Translations under genes and position numbers: made by a program
Notes under the pieces: generated by a model
The model's input: only the letters and a program-made list of their open reading frames with translations
What the model was told of the DNA's origin: nothing
Databases searched by the model: none
Assembly (NCBI GenBank): GCA_024233455.1
Contig: JACKPP010000001.1
Coordinates: forward strand, 124,001-188,000
Direction of reading: 5' to 3'
Source: Chlamydiales bacterium
Lineage (GTDB): Bacteria > Chlamydiota > Chlamydiia > Chlamydiales > JACKPQ01
Length of the DNA: 64,000 bases
Shown here: positions 7,044 through 15,609 of the stretch, piece by piece
Numbering within the stretch: the first letter of the stretch is position 1
Layout of the letters: each line of letters begins with the position of its first letter

Positions 7044-8969
7044 TTAAACAGAGAGTGTTTCGGAAGAGCGAAAGTGCGTTTCCCACATAGCCTTAAATGG
7101 CAGGCAGGTCTCTAGTAACTCTTCCTTAGTTCCTTCGGCAAGCTTGCGCCCATTTTCTAAGTAGATAATGCGGTCAGCATGCTCAATGGTTGTAAGACGG
7201 TGCGCAATGAGAATTTGAGTGACTTCTCCGTGCAGCTCCTGGATAGCCTCTTTGATGCGCAATTCAGAGATTGCATCTAGGGCTGAGGTTGCCTCATCAA
7301 GAATGAGAATAGGTGCTTTTTTTACCAGAGCCCTTGCAATAGCAAGGCGTTGCTGTTGTCCACCAGAGAAATTTTTGCCGGTTTCAGCAAGCATGGTGTC
7401 GTATTTTTTAGGCAACTGTTCGATAAATTCTTCAGCGTGCGCCTTTTGTGCTGCAAGAACGATGTCTTCTTTGGAAAAGTTGCGACCAAAGGCGATGTTT
7501 GCCGCAATGGTATCGTAGAAAAGAAATGGATTTTGAGAAACAAAGGCAATTTGATCGCGCAATGAGCGCTGTGTGTAAGCTGCAAGAGGCTTGCCATCAA
7601 TGCGAATTTCCCCTTGCTGCACATCATAAAGGCGCGGAAGAAGTTGCACAATAGTGGACTTGCCTGCACCTGTGGCTCCAACGATAGCAACGGTTTCCCC
7701 GTGTTTAACAGTAAAGGAGACATCTTTTAAAACCCATTGTTCTTCATAGCGAAAGGAGACATTGTCAAACTCGATAGCATTTTTGAATGCTTTGAGCTTA
7801 ATAGCGTTTGGTCTATCTTCAAGATGTGATTTAATGTTAAGCACTTGGTAGAGGCGCTCTGCAGACACAATCCCCTTTTGGATGCTGGTGTTGTTTTCGG
7901 CAAATTTTTTGATAGGTTCGTAGATAAGGTAAAGAAAGCCACAGAAAGTAAAAAGCTCAGATATGCTCAAATGCAGAATATAGAGCCCAACTAATACCAC
8001 GCTTGCCAAGCACATAGTCGTAATGGTGTGCAGTATCGGCCTGGTAAGAAGATCGTATTTAGCAGTTTTAGTCTCTAGGTGTGCCATATAGTCATTTTGC
8101 TCTTTGTATTTTTCGAGCGAAAATTCTTCCATACCGAAGATTTTAACAGTCTGAATACCGGCTAAAAAGTCAATCAGCACAGATGTAAAACGTTCTTGGT
8201 TGCGTTGTAATTGACGTGTGATACCCTTTACTTTTCGAGCTAGCAGAATAATGGGAAGAAGAATTAGCGGCGCGCCAATAAAAACCACCAGTGAAAGTTG
8301 CCAAGAGAGGTAGAAACAAACGCTGAAGGTAGAAATTAGGGTAAAGGGCATGTGAAGGTAATTGGTGACCCAAGAGTTGACCGACGTGGCAATTTGGCTG
8401 GCGTCTGTGGCCACTCTAGAGGCTAGTGTCCCAATATCGTATTCGTGATAAAAACTCATGGGTAGGTATTGGATGTACTCAAAGTAGTGCTGGCGCAAGT
8501 CTCGGCTGATGCGAATAGAGAAGACTTGTGTAGCGTAGCGGCTGGCAAATAGGGTCACTGCTTTGAAAACGGCCACAACCATCATAAGAGCTAGGAGAAG
8601 CTCAAGCCCCCCCTTCTCCATTTGGAAATAAGCTTGCAGCTTAGCCATCACCCAATTAAGTGGATTTCCTTTGGTTTGACGACTCATGTAAAGAGCGGCA
8701 TCAGTTTTAGTGATCGCCCCCTTGTTTTGGAGATCGATTTCGCTCCAACGCGTTTCCATCTCCTGCTTGGTCACTTGCTGTACGCGTTCGTATTGATTTT
8801 TTTTGGTGCCAAAAAGGTTAAAAAAATCTGCGCCCCGATCAGTGAGCACTCCCAGGGAAAACATTTCCAGAGAGCTGGCCACAGTGAGTAAAATCAATGT
8901 GCCAAAAGTGATAAACAGCAAATAGACGTGCTTGCGGCTTTTTAAGGCCGCTTTCAAAAGTAGCTTCAT
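7044..8969 (-). CDS. msbA: Lipid A export ABC transporter ATP-binding/permease protein
   Basis: A 641-residue half-transporter that flips lipid A-core across the inner membrane as a homodimer. The N-terminal half has six membrane segments. The C-terminal ATPase has Walker A GATGAGKST, signature FSGGQQQR and Walker B LILDEATSAL, with the switch His in IAHRLTT. Between the first and second membrane segments is an insertion of about 75 residues (near residues 45-120) that ordinary MsbA lacks. It includes a DLQNKGAITKTD stretch resembling a degenerate EF-hand loop. It is separated from accA by 9 bp on the same strand. The msbA-accA order matches CT264-CT265 of Chlamydia, which supports the name over other ABCB exporters. 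Confidence 0.9.
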   Translation of the reverse strand: MKLLLKAALKSRKHVYLLFITFGTLILLTVASSLEMFSLGVLTDRGADFFNLFGTKKNQYERVQQVTKQEMETRWSEIDLQNKGAITKTDAALYMSRQTKGNPLNWVMAKLQAYFQMEKGGLELLLALMMVVAVFKAVTLFASRYATQVFSIRISRDLRQHYFEYIQYLPMSFYHEYDIGTLASRVATDASQIATSVNSWVTNYLHMPFTLISTFSVCFYLSWQLSLVVFIGAPLILLPIILLARKVKGITRQLQRNQERFTSVLIDFLAGIQTVKIFGMEEFSLEKYKEQNDYMAHLETKTAKYDLLTRPILHTITTMCLASVVLVGLYILHLSISELFTFCGFLYLIYEPIKKFAENNTSIQKGIVSAERLYQVLNIKSHLEDRPNAIKLKAFKNAIEFDNVSFRYEEQWVLKDVSFTVKHGETVAIVGATGAGKSTIVQLLPRLYDVQQGEIRIDGKPLAAYTQRSLRDQIAFVSQNPFLFYDTIAANIAFGRNFSKEDIVLAAQKAHAEEFIEQLPKKYDTMLAETGKNFSGGQQQRLAIARALVKKAPILILDEATSALDAISELRIKEAIQELHGEVTQILIAHRLTTIEHADRIIYLENGRKLAEGTKEELLETCLPFKAMWETHFRSSETLSV

Positions 8970-8978
8970 ATCGTCGGA

Positions 8979-9938
8979 TTATACAGTAACGGGATCAGAT
9001 TGGAAAGCACCAAGTTTGCGATATTTTTGATAGCGTAGCTCAAGCAGCTCATCGATTTCGATATTTTGCAGCTTTTTATGCTCTGCTAAAATAAAGGTTT
9101 TAACGCTTTGGTAGACAGCTCCTGTGTCGTGATGCGCGCCACCGAGCGGCTCGTCAATAATGGCATCAATAATGCCCATAGCCAGCAAATCTTCAGCCTG
9201 CATCTTGAGCTTTTCAGCCGCTGTTTCTTTCATGCTATGGTCTTTCCACAGGATAGATGCGCAGCCCTCAGGCGAAATCACTGCGTAGTAAGAGTGCTCT
9301 AACATGCCAATCGTATCTCCTAGCGCCATGGCCAAGGCTCCACCAGAACAGGCCTCGCCAATCAGTAGGACTATCATCGGCGTTTTCAAGCGCGCCATTT
9401 CCATTAGGTTAACCGCAATCGCCGAGCCCTGACCACGCTCTTCGGCTGCAAGACAGGGATGAGCTCCTGGAGTGTCGATAAGCGAGAGTACAGGTAGTTT
9501 AAACTTTTCGGCCAGCTTCATAAGGCGAAGCGCTTTACGATACCCTTCGGGATGAGGCATGCCAAAGTTGCGCTTTAACCGGCTTTCAGTGTCATTGCCT
9601 TTTTCTTGGGCGATGATGACAAATTTTTGTCCACCGATAATCCCCAGTCCACCAATGATAGCTTGATCATCTTGGAACAAACGATCGCCAAAAAGCTCTT
9701 CAAAGGATTCGCACAAATGTTTAATGTAACCAATTGAACGGGGTCTATTGGGGTGACGCGAAATTTCGACACGCTCCCACGGAGTGAGTTGTGAGTAGAC
9801 TTTACCTTTGAGCTCTTCTAGTTTTTTTTCCAGCTTCACTATTTCCTCATCGGACCAAATGCCACCTAGGGTATGTTGGTCTTTAAGGCGCTTAAGCGTG
9901 CCTTCGTACTCGTTAATCCCCTTTTCATGGTTGAGCAT
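8979..9938 (-). CDS. accA: Acetyl-CoA carboxylase carboxyltransferase subunit alpha
   Basis: A 319-residue subunit that, with AccD, transfers CO2 from carboxybiotin to acetyl-CoA at the first step of fatty acid synthesis. Family motifs include GIWSDEEI, HPNRPRSIGYI, FGMPHPEGYRKALRLM and AEERGQGSAIA. The start was set at 9938, where AGGAG lies 6 nt upstream; an ATG nine codons earlier has no ribosome site. The chosen start overlaps the end of the L,D-transpeptidase gene by 14 nt, implying coupling. accD and the biotin subunits are not in the window. Confidence 0.94.
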   Translation of the reverse strand: MLNHEKGINEYEGTLKRLKDQHTLGGIWSDEEIVKLEKKLEELKGKVYSQLTPWERVEISRHPNRPRSIGYIKHLCESFEELFGDRLFQDDQAIIGGLGIIGGQKFVIIAQEKGNDTESRLKRNFGMPHPEGYRKALRLMKLAEKFKLPVLSLIDTPGAHPCLAAEERGQGSAIAVNLMEMARLKTPMIVLLIGEACSGGALAMALGDTIGMLEHSYYAVISPEGCASILWKDHSMKETAAEKLKMQAEDLLAMGIIDAIIDEPLGGAHHDTGAVYQSVKTFILAEHKKLQNIEIDELLELRYQKYRKLGAFQSDPVTV

Positions 9939-10836
9939 GGGTTTCTCCTGAAAGTGTTTTAACAATTTCGATGGTGGTAGGCTTGCTAATTACAATCGAA
10001 AAAAGTTCTTCAATGTCTTCTTGGTTAAGACGAATGCAACCATCACTATCGAACTGCCCAATGGTATCGCGGCATTCCTCAAGCTCACCAGTTTCCGGAT
10101 TGGGTAGCCACGGATTTCCGTGCAGACCGTAGCCTTTTGCCCCCATAGTGCACCCTTCAATCTCTTCACCAAAAGGAATCCAACGCGTCCCGAAAATTTG
10201 AATCATCTCCGCTTCGCTTTCTTGGAACGTTCCAGTAACGCCTTTTTTATAAATGCCAACTTTTTCGCCTAGGCGGTACTTTCCAGTTGGCGTTAGGTAA
10301 CCGCTAGGTGAGGTAGCCTCAGGCCTTCCCAAGCCCACTTTATAACTTTTGAGCAAAGTCTTTTCATTTGTATCGAGATCGGTGTAGTAAAAATGCAGAT
10401 TACACGCTTCCAAGTCAACGAGAAGATAGAACTCAAAATTTTTGTTTTTATTAAAAACGTTAAAACGATCCCCATGGGAAATTTTTTGTGTGTAGTAATC
10501 TGGCTTGCCATTTAGACTGCGGGCAATAAAATGACGAGAAGTCTTAAAGTAAGAGGCGTAGTCGGCAATCCAAGCAGCTCTTCCTTCAAGCCAGGAAACA
10601 CGCGGAGTGTATGTCACAGTTTCAACGATTGGAAGCTTATTAATGCCTAAAGTAAAGAGTTCATGAATACGATCAACACGCGGCTCTTCACAGGGTTGTA
10701 CCATGTCCTCGGCAAGAGCCTCTTGAGTTTCAACTGAGCAAGCAATCTCAGCCGATGATGATTTTTTCTTTAATACGGCTTTGCCACCAACGACGGCTAC
10801 AACACCTAAAATAATAAATAAAAATAACTTTTTCAT
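9925..10836 (-). CDS. L,D-transpeptidase (YkuD/ErfK family), membrane-anchored
   Basis: A 303-residue protein with an N-terminal membrane anchor or signal (residues about 3-22) and a C-terminal YkuD domain (about residues 140-290). The catalytic signature is intact: HGNPW upstream and SDGCIRL with the nucleophilic Cys. The segment TPTGKYRL and the GYGLHG turn also fit. These enzymes make 3-3 peptidoglycan cross-links or attach proteins to meso-diaminopimelate, in the periplasm. It sits between a conserved hypothetical gene and accA. In C. trachomatis, as I recall, this interval holds no such gene, so this looks like an insertion into or a loss from the cluster. It implies that this organism cross-links some peptidoglycan. 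Confidence 0.9.
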   Translation of the reverse strand: MKKLFLFIILGVVAVVGGKAVLKKKSSSAEIACSVETQEALAEDMVQPCEEPRVDRIHELFTLGINKLPIVETVTYTPRVSWLEGRAAWIADYASYFKTSRHFIARSLNGKPDYYTQKISHGDRFNVFNKNKNFEFYLLVDLEACNLHFYYTDLDTNEKTLLKSYKVGLGRPEATSPSGYLTPTGKYRLGEKVGIYKKGVTGTFQESEAEMIQIFGTRWIPFGEEIEGCTMGAKGYGLHGNPWLPNPETGELEECRDTIGQFDSDGCIRLNQEDIEELFSIVISKPTTIEIVKTLSGETHAQP

Positions 10837-10885
10837 AGGCCTCTATTTTCTCACAAAACAACTTAAAGTTCAATTTTTCAATTAA

Positions 10886-11971
10886 TTAATACACATTCCA
10901 TTCTAGGTGAGGAGCATGAGGCTCAAAGGGATAGATCAAAAGGAAATCTGCACCCCAATACCTAGAATCGCTAGCTAAGGGGATAATTTCCATGCTTCCC
11001 TGCTCTCCTGGAATGATGACCATTTGAGAGTCCTTGCCCTCCAACGCTACTGTTTTAGCGCCCCCTTTATACTGCTTTAGGGACCCAGGTTCAAGCTCTA
11101 ACTGGTTACCAATTTTTAATGCGTCAGCTTTAAGCGCCATCAGGGCCGAAAAAGGTTTCCCTTTTAGATCTAAAAAACGCATCTTTAGATGAATGTCTTG
11201 CTTGCAAAACGCCGAGAGCTCACACCAATGGTGCTGCTGATCACAAATCACGCGAGACCACGCTGCGTAATGCAAAAGAGGGCCATGCCGTTGTACATTA
11301 TATCCCGGCAAGCGTTTGTGCTCAGATAATGGACCCAGATCAGTCGGAGCTAAGTGCAGCCCGAAGTCTGATTTTGGAAACAGACTTGGGCCTACCGATA
11401 AGATGCCCACGTCACCTCGAAGCAAAGATCCAAACCCACTGTTTTGTCCAACTGCGGTGAGTGCTATTTTAAGGCCATGATCTTCATGGACGCATAGTCC
11501 AAGTTCTGGATCTTGCAACTCGGGCATTTGGCTCAAATCGAGCTCCAAATGAGACGTGAATTTTTTGGGAGGTAGATAGCTCTCCATATCTGACTCTGGT
11601 TGCCAAAGTCCAGGATAGTCTTTCAGTCCTGCCAAAAATTTTTCAGCCCTTAGGCCTGCTACCTGCAAATTTTGATCTGATCTGAGGTGTCCAATCCATT
11701 TCCATAAAAAAGCAATTTCTCTGGCTTGGTTGATGCTGCACATTGGACCTTGGCTTTCAGATAAAAGTGGCGCGCCTGCCTGGGTTACACATGGAAAAAA
11801 CTGTTTGGGTTCAATACCCAAAAGGGAATCGAGCAAGGCTCCATAGCACGCTGTCAGGTGGTCAGCCCTAGACCCTTCCATGTTTAGGTAACTCAAGCGC
11901 CAGAAACTGAGGTCAGTTCCCGGACGCTCAAAACATATTTTTTCGGTCAGTTGCCGCAGCTGATCTAGCAT
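10886..11971 (-). CDS. Conserved hypothetical protein (position of CT266)
   Basis: A 361-residue protein with no signal peptide or membrane segment and no motif I know. The C-terminal half is rich in beta strands (many V/I/L alternations, repeated GxxG turns), suggesting a beta-sandwich or beta-helix fold. By synteny it sits where Chlamydia has the uncharacterised CT266, between accA and the HU/IHF gene. The next gene upstream on this strand (HU/IHF) ends 10 bp away, so they are probably co-transcribed. Function unknown. Confidence 0.8.
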   Translation of the reverse strand: MLDQLRQLTEKICFERPGTDLSFWRLSYLNMEGSRADHLTACYGALLDSLLGIEPKQFFPCVTQAGAPLLSESQGPMCSINQAREIAFLWKWIGHLRSDQNLQVAGLRAEKFLAGLKDYPGLWQPESDMESYLPPKKFTSHLELDLSQMPELQDPELGLCVHEDHGLKIALTAVGQNSGFGSLLRGDVGILSVGPSLFPKSDFGLHLAPTDLGPLSEHKRLPGYNVQRHGPLLHYAAWSRVICDQQHHWCELSAFCKQDIHLKMRFLDLKGKPFSALMALKADALKIGNQLELEPGSLKQYKGGAKTVALEGKDSQMVIIPGEQGSMEIIPLASDSRYWGADFLLIYPFEPHAPHLEWNVY

Positions 11972-11981
11972 GCTAGTGCCA

Positions 11982-12314
11982 CTACATCGTAAAAGATGAG
12001 TGCTCTTGATGAGACGAAGCTTCTTTCCCTTCTTCCACCAACTGCTTCATCTTTTTGCCCGGTGTGAATTTAACAGCTTTTCTAGCAGGAATGACAATTG
12101 GTACTGCTGCATTTTTGGGATTACGTCCAATTTTTTGCTTGCGCGTTACAATTTCGAATACCCCGAAATCGCGAAATTCTAACCGATCTCCATCTGCCAG
12201 AGCCTCGGAAATTTCATCTAAAAACTGCTGCACAACACCTCGCACTTCATTGGGGTGCAATCCTGTTCTCTGAGAAATTTTTTGAATGAGTCTTTTTTTG
12301 GTCATTGTCGCCAT
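11982..12314 (-). CDS. HU/IHF-family DNA-binding protein
   Basis: A 110-residue nucleoid protein. It has the HU fold: N-terminal helices with TKKRLIQKIS, then DFGVFEI and the DNA-arm region RKQKIGRNPK with the intercalating Pro and VPIVIPARKAVKFTPGK. A His/Ser/Glu-rich tail of about 15 residues is extra. AAGGAG lies 8 nt before the ATG. It corresponds to the gene called himD/ihfA in Chlamydia (CT267). The choice between HU and IHF cannot be made from sequence alone; the family role is bending and packing DNA. Confidence 0.93.
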   Translation of the reverse strand: MATMTKKRLIQKISQRTGLHPNEVRGVVQQFLDEISEALADGDRLEFRDFGVFEIVTRKQKIGRNPKNAAVPIVIPARKAVKFTPGKKMKQLVEEGKEASSHQEHSSFTM

Positions 12315-12432
12315 GCTTTTTACTCCTTAACTTTTACAGCCCGCTTTTCTCCCATTGTTGGAAGATGTTGATTTTCAAACAAGTACTTTTTTTCGATTAG
12401 GTCATTTTTGGGGCAAAAAATGCCTTAGACCT

Positions 12433-13692
12433 TCATTTGGACTCAACCATAAATAAAATTTTTCTTTTCTTTCCGACACCAAAAATACAGTAGGTGCCAC
12501 CAATCAAGTCATTTTCACTTAAAAGATACAAGGGATCCTCGACCTTTTGGTTATTCAAATAGGCGCCGCCATTTTTTATTAGCCTTGAAACTTCTCCTCG
12601 GCTACTCATAAAACCCGACTTAGCAACGAGGTCGGAAAGTTTAACCCCGATAGCTTCAGCTCTTGAAAATTGCACGTTTTCCATATCCGCAGCTATGGCC
12701 TCAATCGATTGAATATCCAACTGAGCATCTGCTCCTGGCGCGGCGATTTCCGTCACTTTTTTGGCCGCAGACAACCCCTCTTTTCCATGTACGAAACGAG
12801 TAACTTCTTCGGCCAGTCGCGTTTGGGCCGCATTCACTAATTGCGTACCCTCTTTTATCTTGGTTTCAAAGTCGATGATCTCGTCCAAATCCATGAAGGT
12901 TAAAAGACGCATTAATTGCCCCACATCTGCATCTGGCGTGTGATAGAGGTATTGGTAAAATTTGTAAGGGGATACTTTTTGTGGGTCAAGCCAGATGGCA
13001 CCGCCTTCACTTTTTCCAAACTTCTTTCCATCGCTGCGTGTGAGCAGAGGAAAAGTCATTCCATAGACACTTGAGCCACAAAGCTTGCGTGTGACTTCAA
13101 TACCGGCGGTGATGTTCCCCCATTGGTCTGAGCCACCCACTTGCAAAACAACTTGTTCATGTTTGAAAAGGTGATAAAAATCATACCCTTGAAGCATTTG
13201 ATAAGTGAATTCTGTAAAGCTCATGCCTTCGTCTGAATTCAGGCGCCGGCGCACGCTTTCTTTGGCCAGCATCGGCCCCAAACGAAAATGCTTACCCACG
13301 TCACGCAAAAAATCAACCAAACCATAACTAGAAAGCCATGTATCGTTGTTGTAGTACTCTGGGTTTTCCAAACACTTTTCAAACTGGGCTTTAATCGAAA
13401 GAACGTTGGCTTCAATCGCCTGTTCTGAAAGAAGTGGACGCTCTTTATCCTTGCCGGATGGATCGCCGATTTTACCCGTACCACCGCCAAGCAAAACAAC
13501 TGGCTGATGTCCAAATTTTTCAAACCACTTAAGAAGAACAATTCCAACCAAATTACCAAGGTGTAGGCTGTCTGCTGTTGGATCGAAACCCACGTAAACC
13601 TTAATAGGTTTTTCGACAATACGGTCCAGTTCTTCACCGGCTATGGAATCGATAAATCCGCGTTTTTGCAGTTCTTTGATGACGTTAGGCAT
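12433..13692 (-). CDS. tyrS: Tyrosyl-tRNA synthetase
   Basis: A 419-residue class I synthetase that charges tRNA-Tyr. The HIGH motif appears as HLGN and the KMSKS loop as KFGKS. The tyrosine pocket residues lie around YDF and GGSDQWGN. A C-terminal S4-type RNA-binding domain begins near residue 350. The start was set at 13692, with GAGG 7 nt upstream. A five-codon upstream extension would begin at TTG. The start codon overlaps the stop of a 23-codon ORF that has its own Shine-Dalgarno sequence (listed next), a possible leader peptide. Confidence 0.95.
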   Translation of the reverse strand: MPNVIKELQKRGFIDSIAGEELDRIVEKPIKVYVGFDPTADSLHLGNLVGIVLLKWFEKFGHQPVVLLGGGTGKIGDPSGKDKERPLLSEQAIEANVLSIKAQFEKCLENPEYYNNDTWLSSYGLVDFLRDVGKHFRLGPMLAKESVRRRLNSDEGMSFTEFTYQMLQGYDFYHLFKHEQVVLQVGGSDQWGNITAGIEVTRKLCGSSVYGMTFPLLTRSDGKKFGKSEGGAIWLDPQKVSPYKFYQYLYHTPDADVGQLMRLLTFMDLDEIIDFETKIKEGTQLVNAAQTRLAEEVTRFVHGKEGLSAAKKVTEIAAPGADAQLDIQSIEAIAADMENVQFSRAEAIGVKLSDLVAKSGFMSSRGEVSRLIKNGGAYLNNQKVEDPLYLLSENDLIGGTYCIFGVGKKRKILFMVESK

Positions 13693-13756
13693 CCAGCGCC
13701 TCTGCAAAGTAAGAAGTAAAATTGAGGCCCATAGCCGTTTTGGTCATAATGTACAT
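13685..13756 (-). CDS. Putative 23-residue leader peptide overlapping tyrS start
   Basis: An ATG at 13756 is preceded by AGGAG (13765-13769) at an 8-nt spacing and opens a 23-codon frame beginning MYIMTKTAMG and ending AEALDA. Its TAA lies inside the first codons of tyrS (8-nt overlap). Two of the 23 codons are Tyr. The frame has no stop back to about 13803, so it could also be the relic of a longer gene. Coupled translation into tyrS is plausible. No clear attenuator hairpin was found, so a regulatory role is only inferred. Confidence 0.4.
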   Translation of the reverse strand: MYIMTKTAMGLNFTSYFAEALDA

Positions 13757-13803
13757 TAGAGCATCTCCTAATCCTACAACAGGATACGTGGAGCCAGCTT
13801 AAT

Positions 13804-14103
13804 CTACAAGACAGAATTTTCTTTAAGCAACATCTCTAAGGGTTTAGAAAGATCTTCCCCCAGCCTCAAAGCCAAATTTAACACTTTGCGGCTCTCATCT
13901 GCTGGATGCATATTTTCATCAAACAACTTGAAAGACTTGTTTTTTAACGGAACACGCGACTGCTGGCGGCTAATCCAGCGGTGAATTTCTTTTGATTTTC
14001 TATCAAGCGCTTGAGTGTTGATTTTCTCATCAATCACCGCAAATTTTTTCTTCAGTTTTTCTCGTGCTTTTTTTGTTTTTTCGCTTTCTTCTGCAAGTTT
14101 CAT
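13804..14103 (-). CDS. Hypothetical small basic protein
   Basis: A 99-residue, Lys/Arg-rich, mostly helical protein of unknown function. The first 40 residues are strongly charged (EESEKTKKAREKLKKKF) and likely form a coiled coil. The centre has RWISRQQSR. There is no signal or membrane segment. It starts 10 bp after the bifunctional-nuclease gene on the same strand and is probably the last gene of the ptsH-rpiA-BFN unit. About 110 bp separate it from tyrS. Confidence 0.65.
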   Translation of the reverse strand: MKLAEESEKTKKAREKLKKKFAVIDEKINTQALDRKSKEIHRWISRQQSRVPLKNKSFKLFDENMHPADESRKVLNLALRLGEDLSKPLEMLLKENSVL

Positions 14104-14113
14104 ATTGTGACTC

Positions 14114-14527
14114 CTAGTCTTCTACACACACAACTTTGTCTAGCACCTCAGAGCGACAAAGAATCGGTACATGATGTAAGAGCGCCAGGCTCAAGCAATC
14201 ACTTGGCCGCGCATCAATTTCAATAATTTGGTTATGCTCGCCTTTTTTCTGTTCAATAAAAAGACGTGCCTTATAAACAGTATCTTCGACATCCCATATG
14301 ACGACTTGGATTGGCTTAATGTCTAAGGCTTTAAAGAGAGAGCTCATCAAATGATGCGAAGATGGCCTTGGCGTTTTTTGGTTGGCTATGACATTTTGCA
14401 TCGTATGCCCCACATCGGGAGTGGCGTAAATGGCAAACCGCTTATCCTCGCTTTTCAGCACAAAGACGGTATACGTTTTAGCCTGCATCACCTTATCTAG
14501 CTTTAGATTTACAAACCCCTCAGTCAT
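14114..14527 (-). CDS. Bifunctional nuclease (BFN/DUF151) domain protein
   Basis: A 137-residue single-domain protein. Family hallmarks are RPSSHHLM near the centre, VVIWDVEDTVYKARL, and EIDARPSDCLSLAL followed by PILCRSEVLD. The BFN fold occurs in bacteria and plants and has been reported to have RNase/DNase activity in plants; the bacterial role is poorly known. It overlaps the rpiA stop by 4 nt (ATGA), so it is part of the ptsH-rpiA operon. Confidence 0.85.
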   Translation of the reverse strand: MTEGFVNLKLDKVMQAKTYTVFVLKSEDKRFAIYATPDVGHTMQNVIANQKTPRPSSHHLMSSLFKALDIKPIQVVIWDVEDTVYKARLFIEQKKGEHNQIIEIDARPSDCLSLALLHHVPILCRSEVLDKVVCVED

Positions 14528-15177
14528 ACAACACTACCATCTTCAAATCCAACTATACAGCTGACATTTAAACCAAAAAATAACCCCGTTTCAATCACTC
14601 CCGGAATCGCAATCATCTCCAAATGCAATTTTTCGGGATCCTCAATAGGGGCATCTAAGTGCACATCGTAGATATAATTGCCATTATCAGTTTGATACAG
14701 GGCTTGGCCATTTAGACGAAACGCACCAGGAAGCTTAAGCTTGGTAGCTGTTGACTTATAGCCAAACCGCGCCACTTCAACGGGCACTTTTGCCCGGCCA
14801 AGTTTAGCAACCTTTTTATGCTCATCAACAATTATAACCACTTGCTTACTCGAACTTGCTAAGATTTTCTCACGTAAAAGCGCTCCTCCCCCGCCCTTGA
14901 TCATCCGCAGCTGCGGATCGATCTCATCGGCCCCATCGACTGTGATATCGAGCTCGGTGAACTCTTCAATCAACTGGATGCCACCCCCCAATGCCTGAGC
15001 TTTGGTGCGTTCAGAACTGGCAGCTGCAGTGATCACTAACCCCTCACGACACCGCTGGATCAATCTCTCAACAAAAAACTGAACCGTGCTTCCAGTCCCC
15101 AGCCCTACACGCATTCCATCACTTATCATCTCTGCAGCTTTAATAGACGCAGCCTTCTTGGCTTCTTCAATTCCCAT
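14524..15177 (-). CDS. rpiA: Ribose-5-phosphate isomerase A
   Basis: A 217-residue enzyme that interconverts ribose 5-phosphate and ribulose 5-phosphate in the pentose phosphate pathway. Typical motifs are GLGTGSTV, TVDGADEID, IKGGGGALLREK and IIVDEHK. The ATG at 15177 overlaps the ptsH stop by one base (TGATG); a TTG directly before it is an alternative start. There is no strong Shine-Dalgarno sequence, which fits translational coupling to ptsH. Confidence 0.95.
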   Translation of the reverse strand: MGIEEAKKAASIKAAEMISDGMRVGLGTGSTVQFFVERLIQRCREGLVITAAASSERTKAQALGGGIQLIEEFTELDITVDGADEIDPQLRMIKGGGGALLREKILASSSKQVVIIVDEHKKVAKLGRAKVPVEVARFGYKSTATKLKLPGAFRLNGQALYQTDNGNYIYDVHLDAPIEDPEKLHLEMIAIPGVIETGLFFGLNVSCIVGFEDGSVV

Positions 15178-15461
15178 CAAAATCTGATATTGAATTTTTT
15201 CTCCGCCAACATAAGAATGGCCCGAATGGCATCTTCGGAGTCCTCCCCTTCAGCTTCGATGCGAATCTTAGCGCCTCTAGAAGCAGCAAGCATTAAGATT
15301 CCTAAAAGTGATTTTGCATTGACGCTCAAATCTTGGTAGTATAGCGTAATTTGACATCTAAAACGAGATGCACATTTGACCAATTCAGTAGAAGGTCGCG
15401 TATGCAACCCCTTATCATTTAAAACCACAAATGTGCTTTGGCTTTTCGCCCTGTTTTTCAT
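15177..15461 (-). CDS. ptsH: Phosphocarrier protein HPr
   Basis: A 94-residue HPr. The active-site His is in GLHTRPST. The regulatory-serine region reads NAKSLLGILML, so both phosphorylation sites are kept. The start was taken at the ATG at 15461, with GAGG 6 nt upstream. HPr normally passes phosphate from enzyme I to sugar permeases. No PTS permease is in this window, so a regulatory role is possible. It is the first gene of the ptsH-rpiA-BFN unit. Confidence 0.9.
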   Translation of the reverse strand: MKNRAKSQSTFVVLNDKGLHTRPSTELVKCASRFRCQITLYYQDLSVNAKSLLGILMLAASRGAKIRIEAEGEDSEDAIRAILMLAEKKFNIRF

Positions 15462-15566
15462 CAAATACCTCGCTCACGCCCGACTTTTACTCATACGCCT
15501 CAGCGCATTTTTGTGCAAGCTCCAAAACGTCACCTGATGACGACAAAGTCATCGGCGCCATTACCT

Positions 15567-15597
15567 TATCTAAACCAAAAAAATAGACTGCAGTCAA
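15567..15597 (-). promoter_or_regulatory. Possible promoter of the ptsH operon
   Basis: Read on the minus strand, TTGACT (15597-15592) is followed after 18-19 nt by TTAGAT/TAGATA (around 15573-15567). It lies about 105 nt upstream of the ptsH ATG in the only sizeable gap of this operon. By-eye match only. Confidence 0.35.
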
Positions 15598-15609
15598 CGC
15601 AGTTATTAC

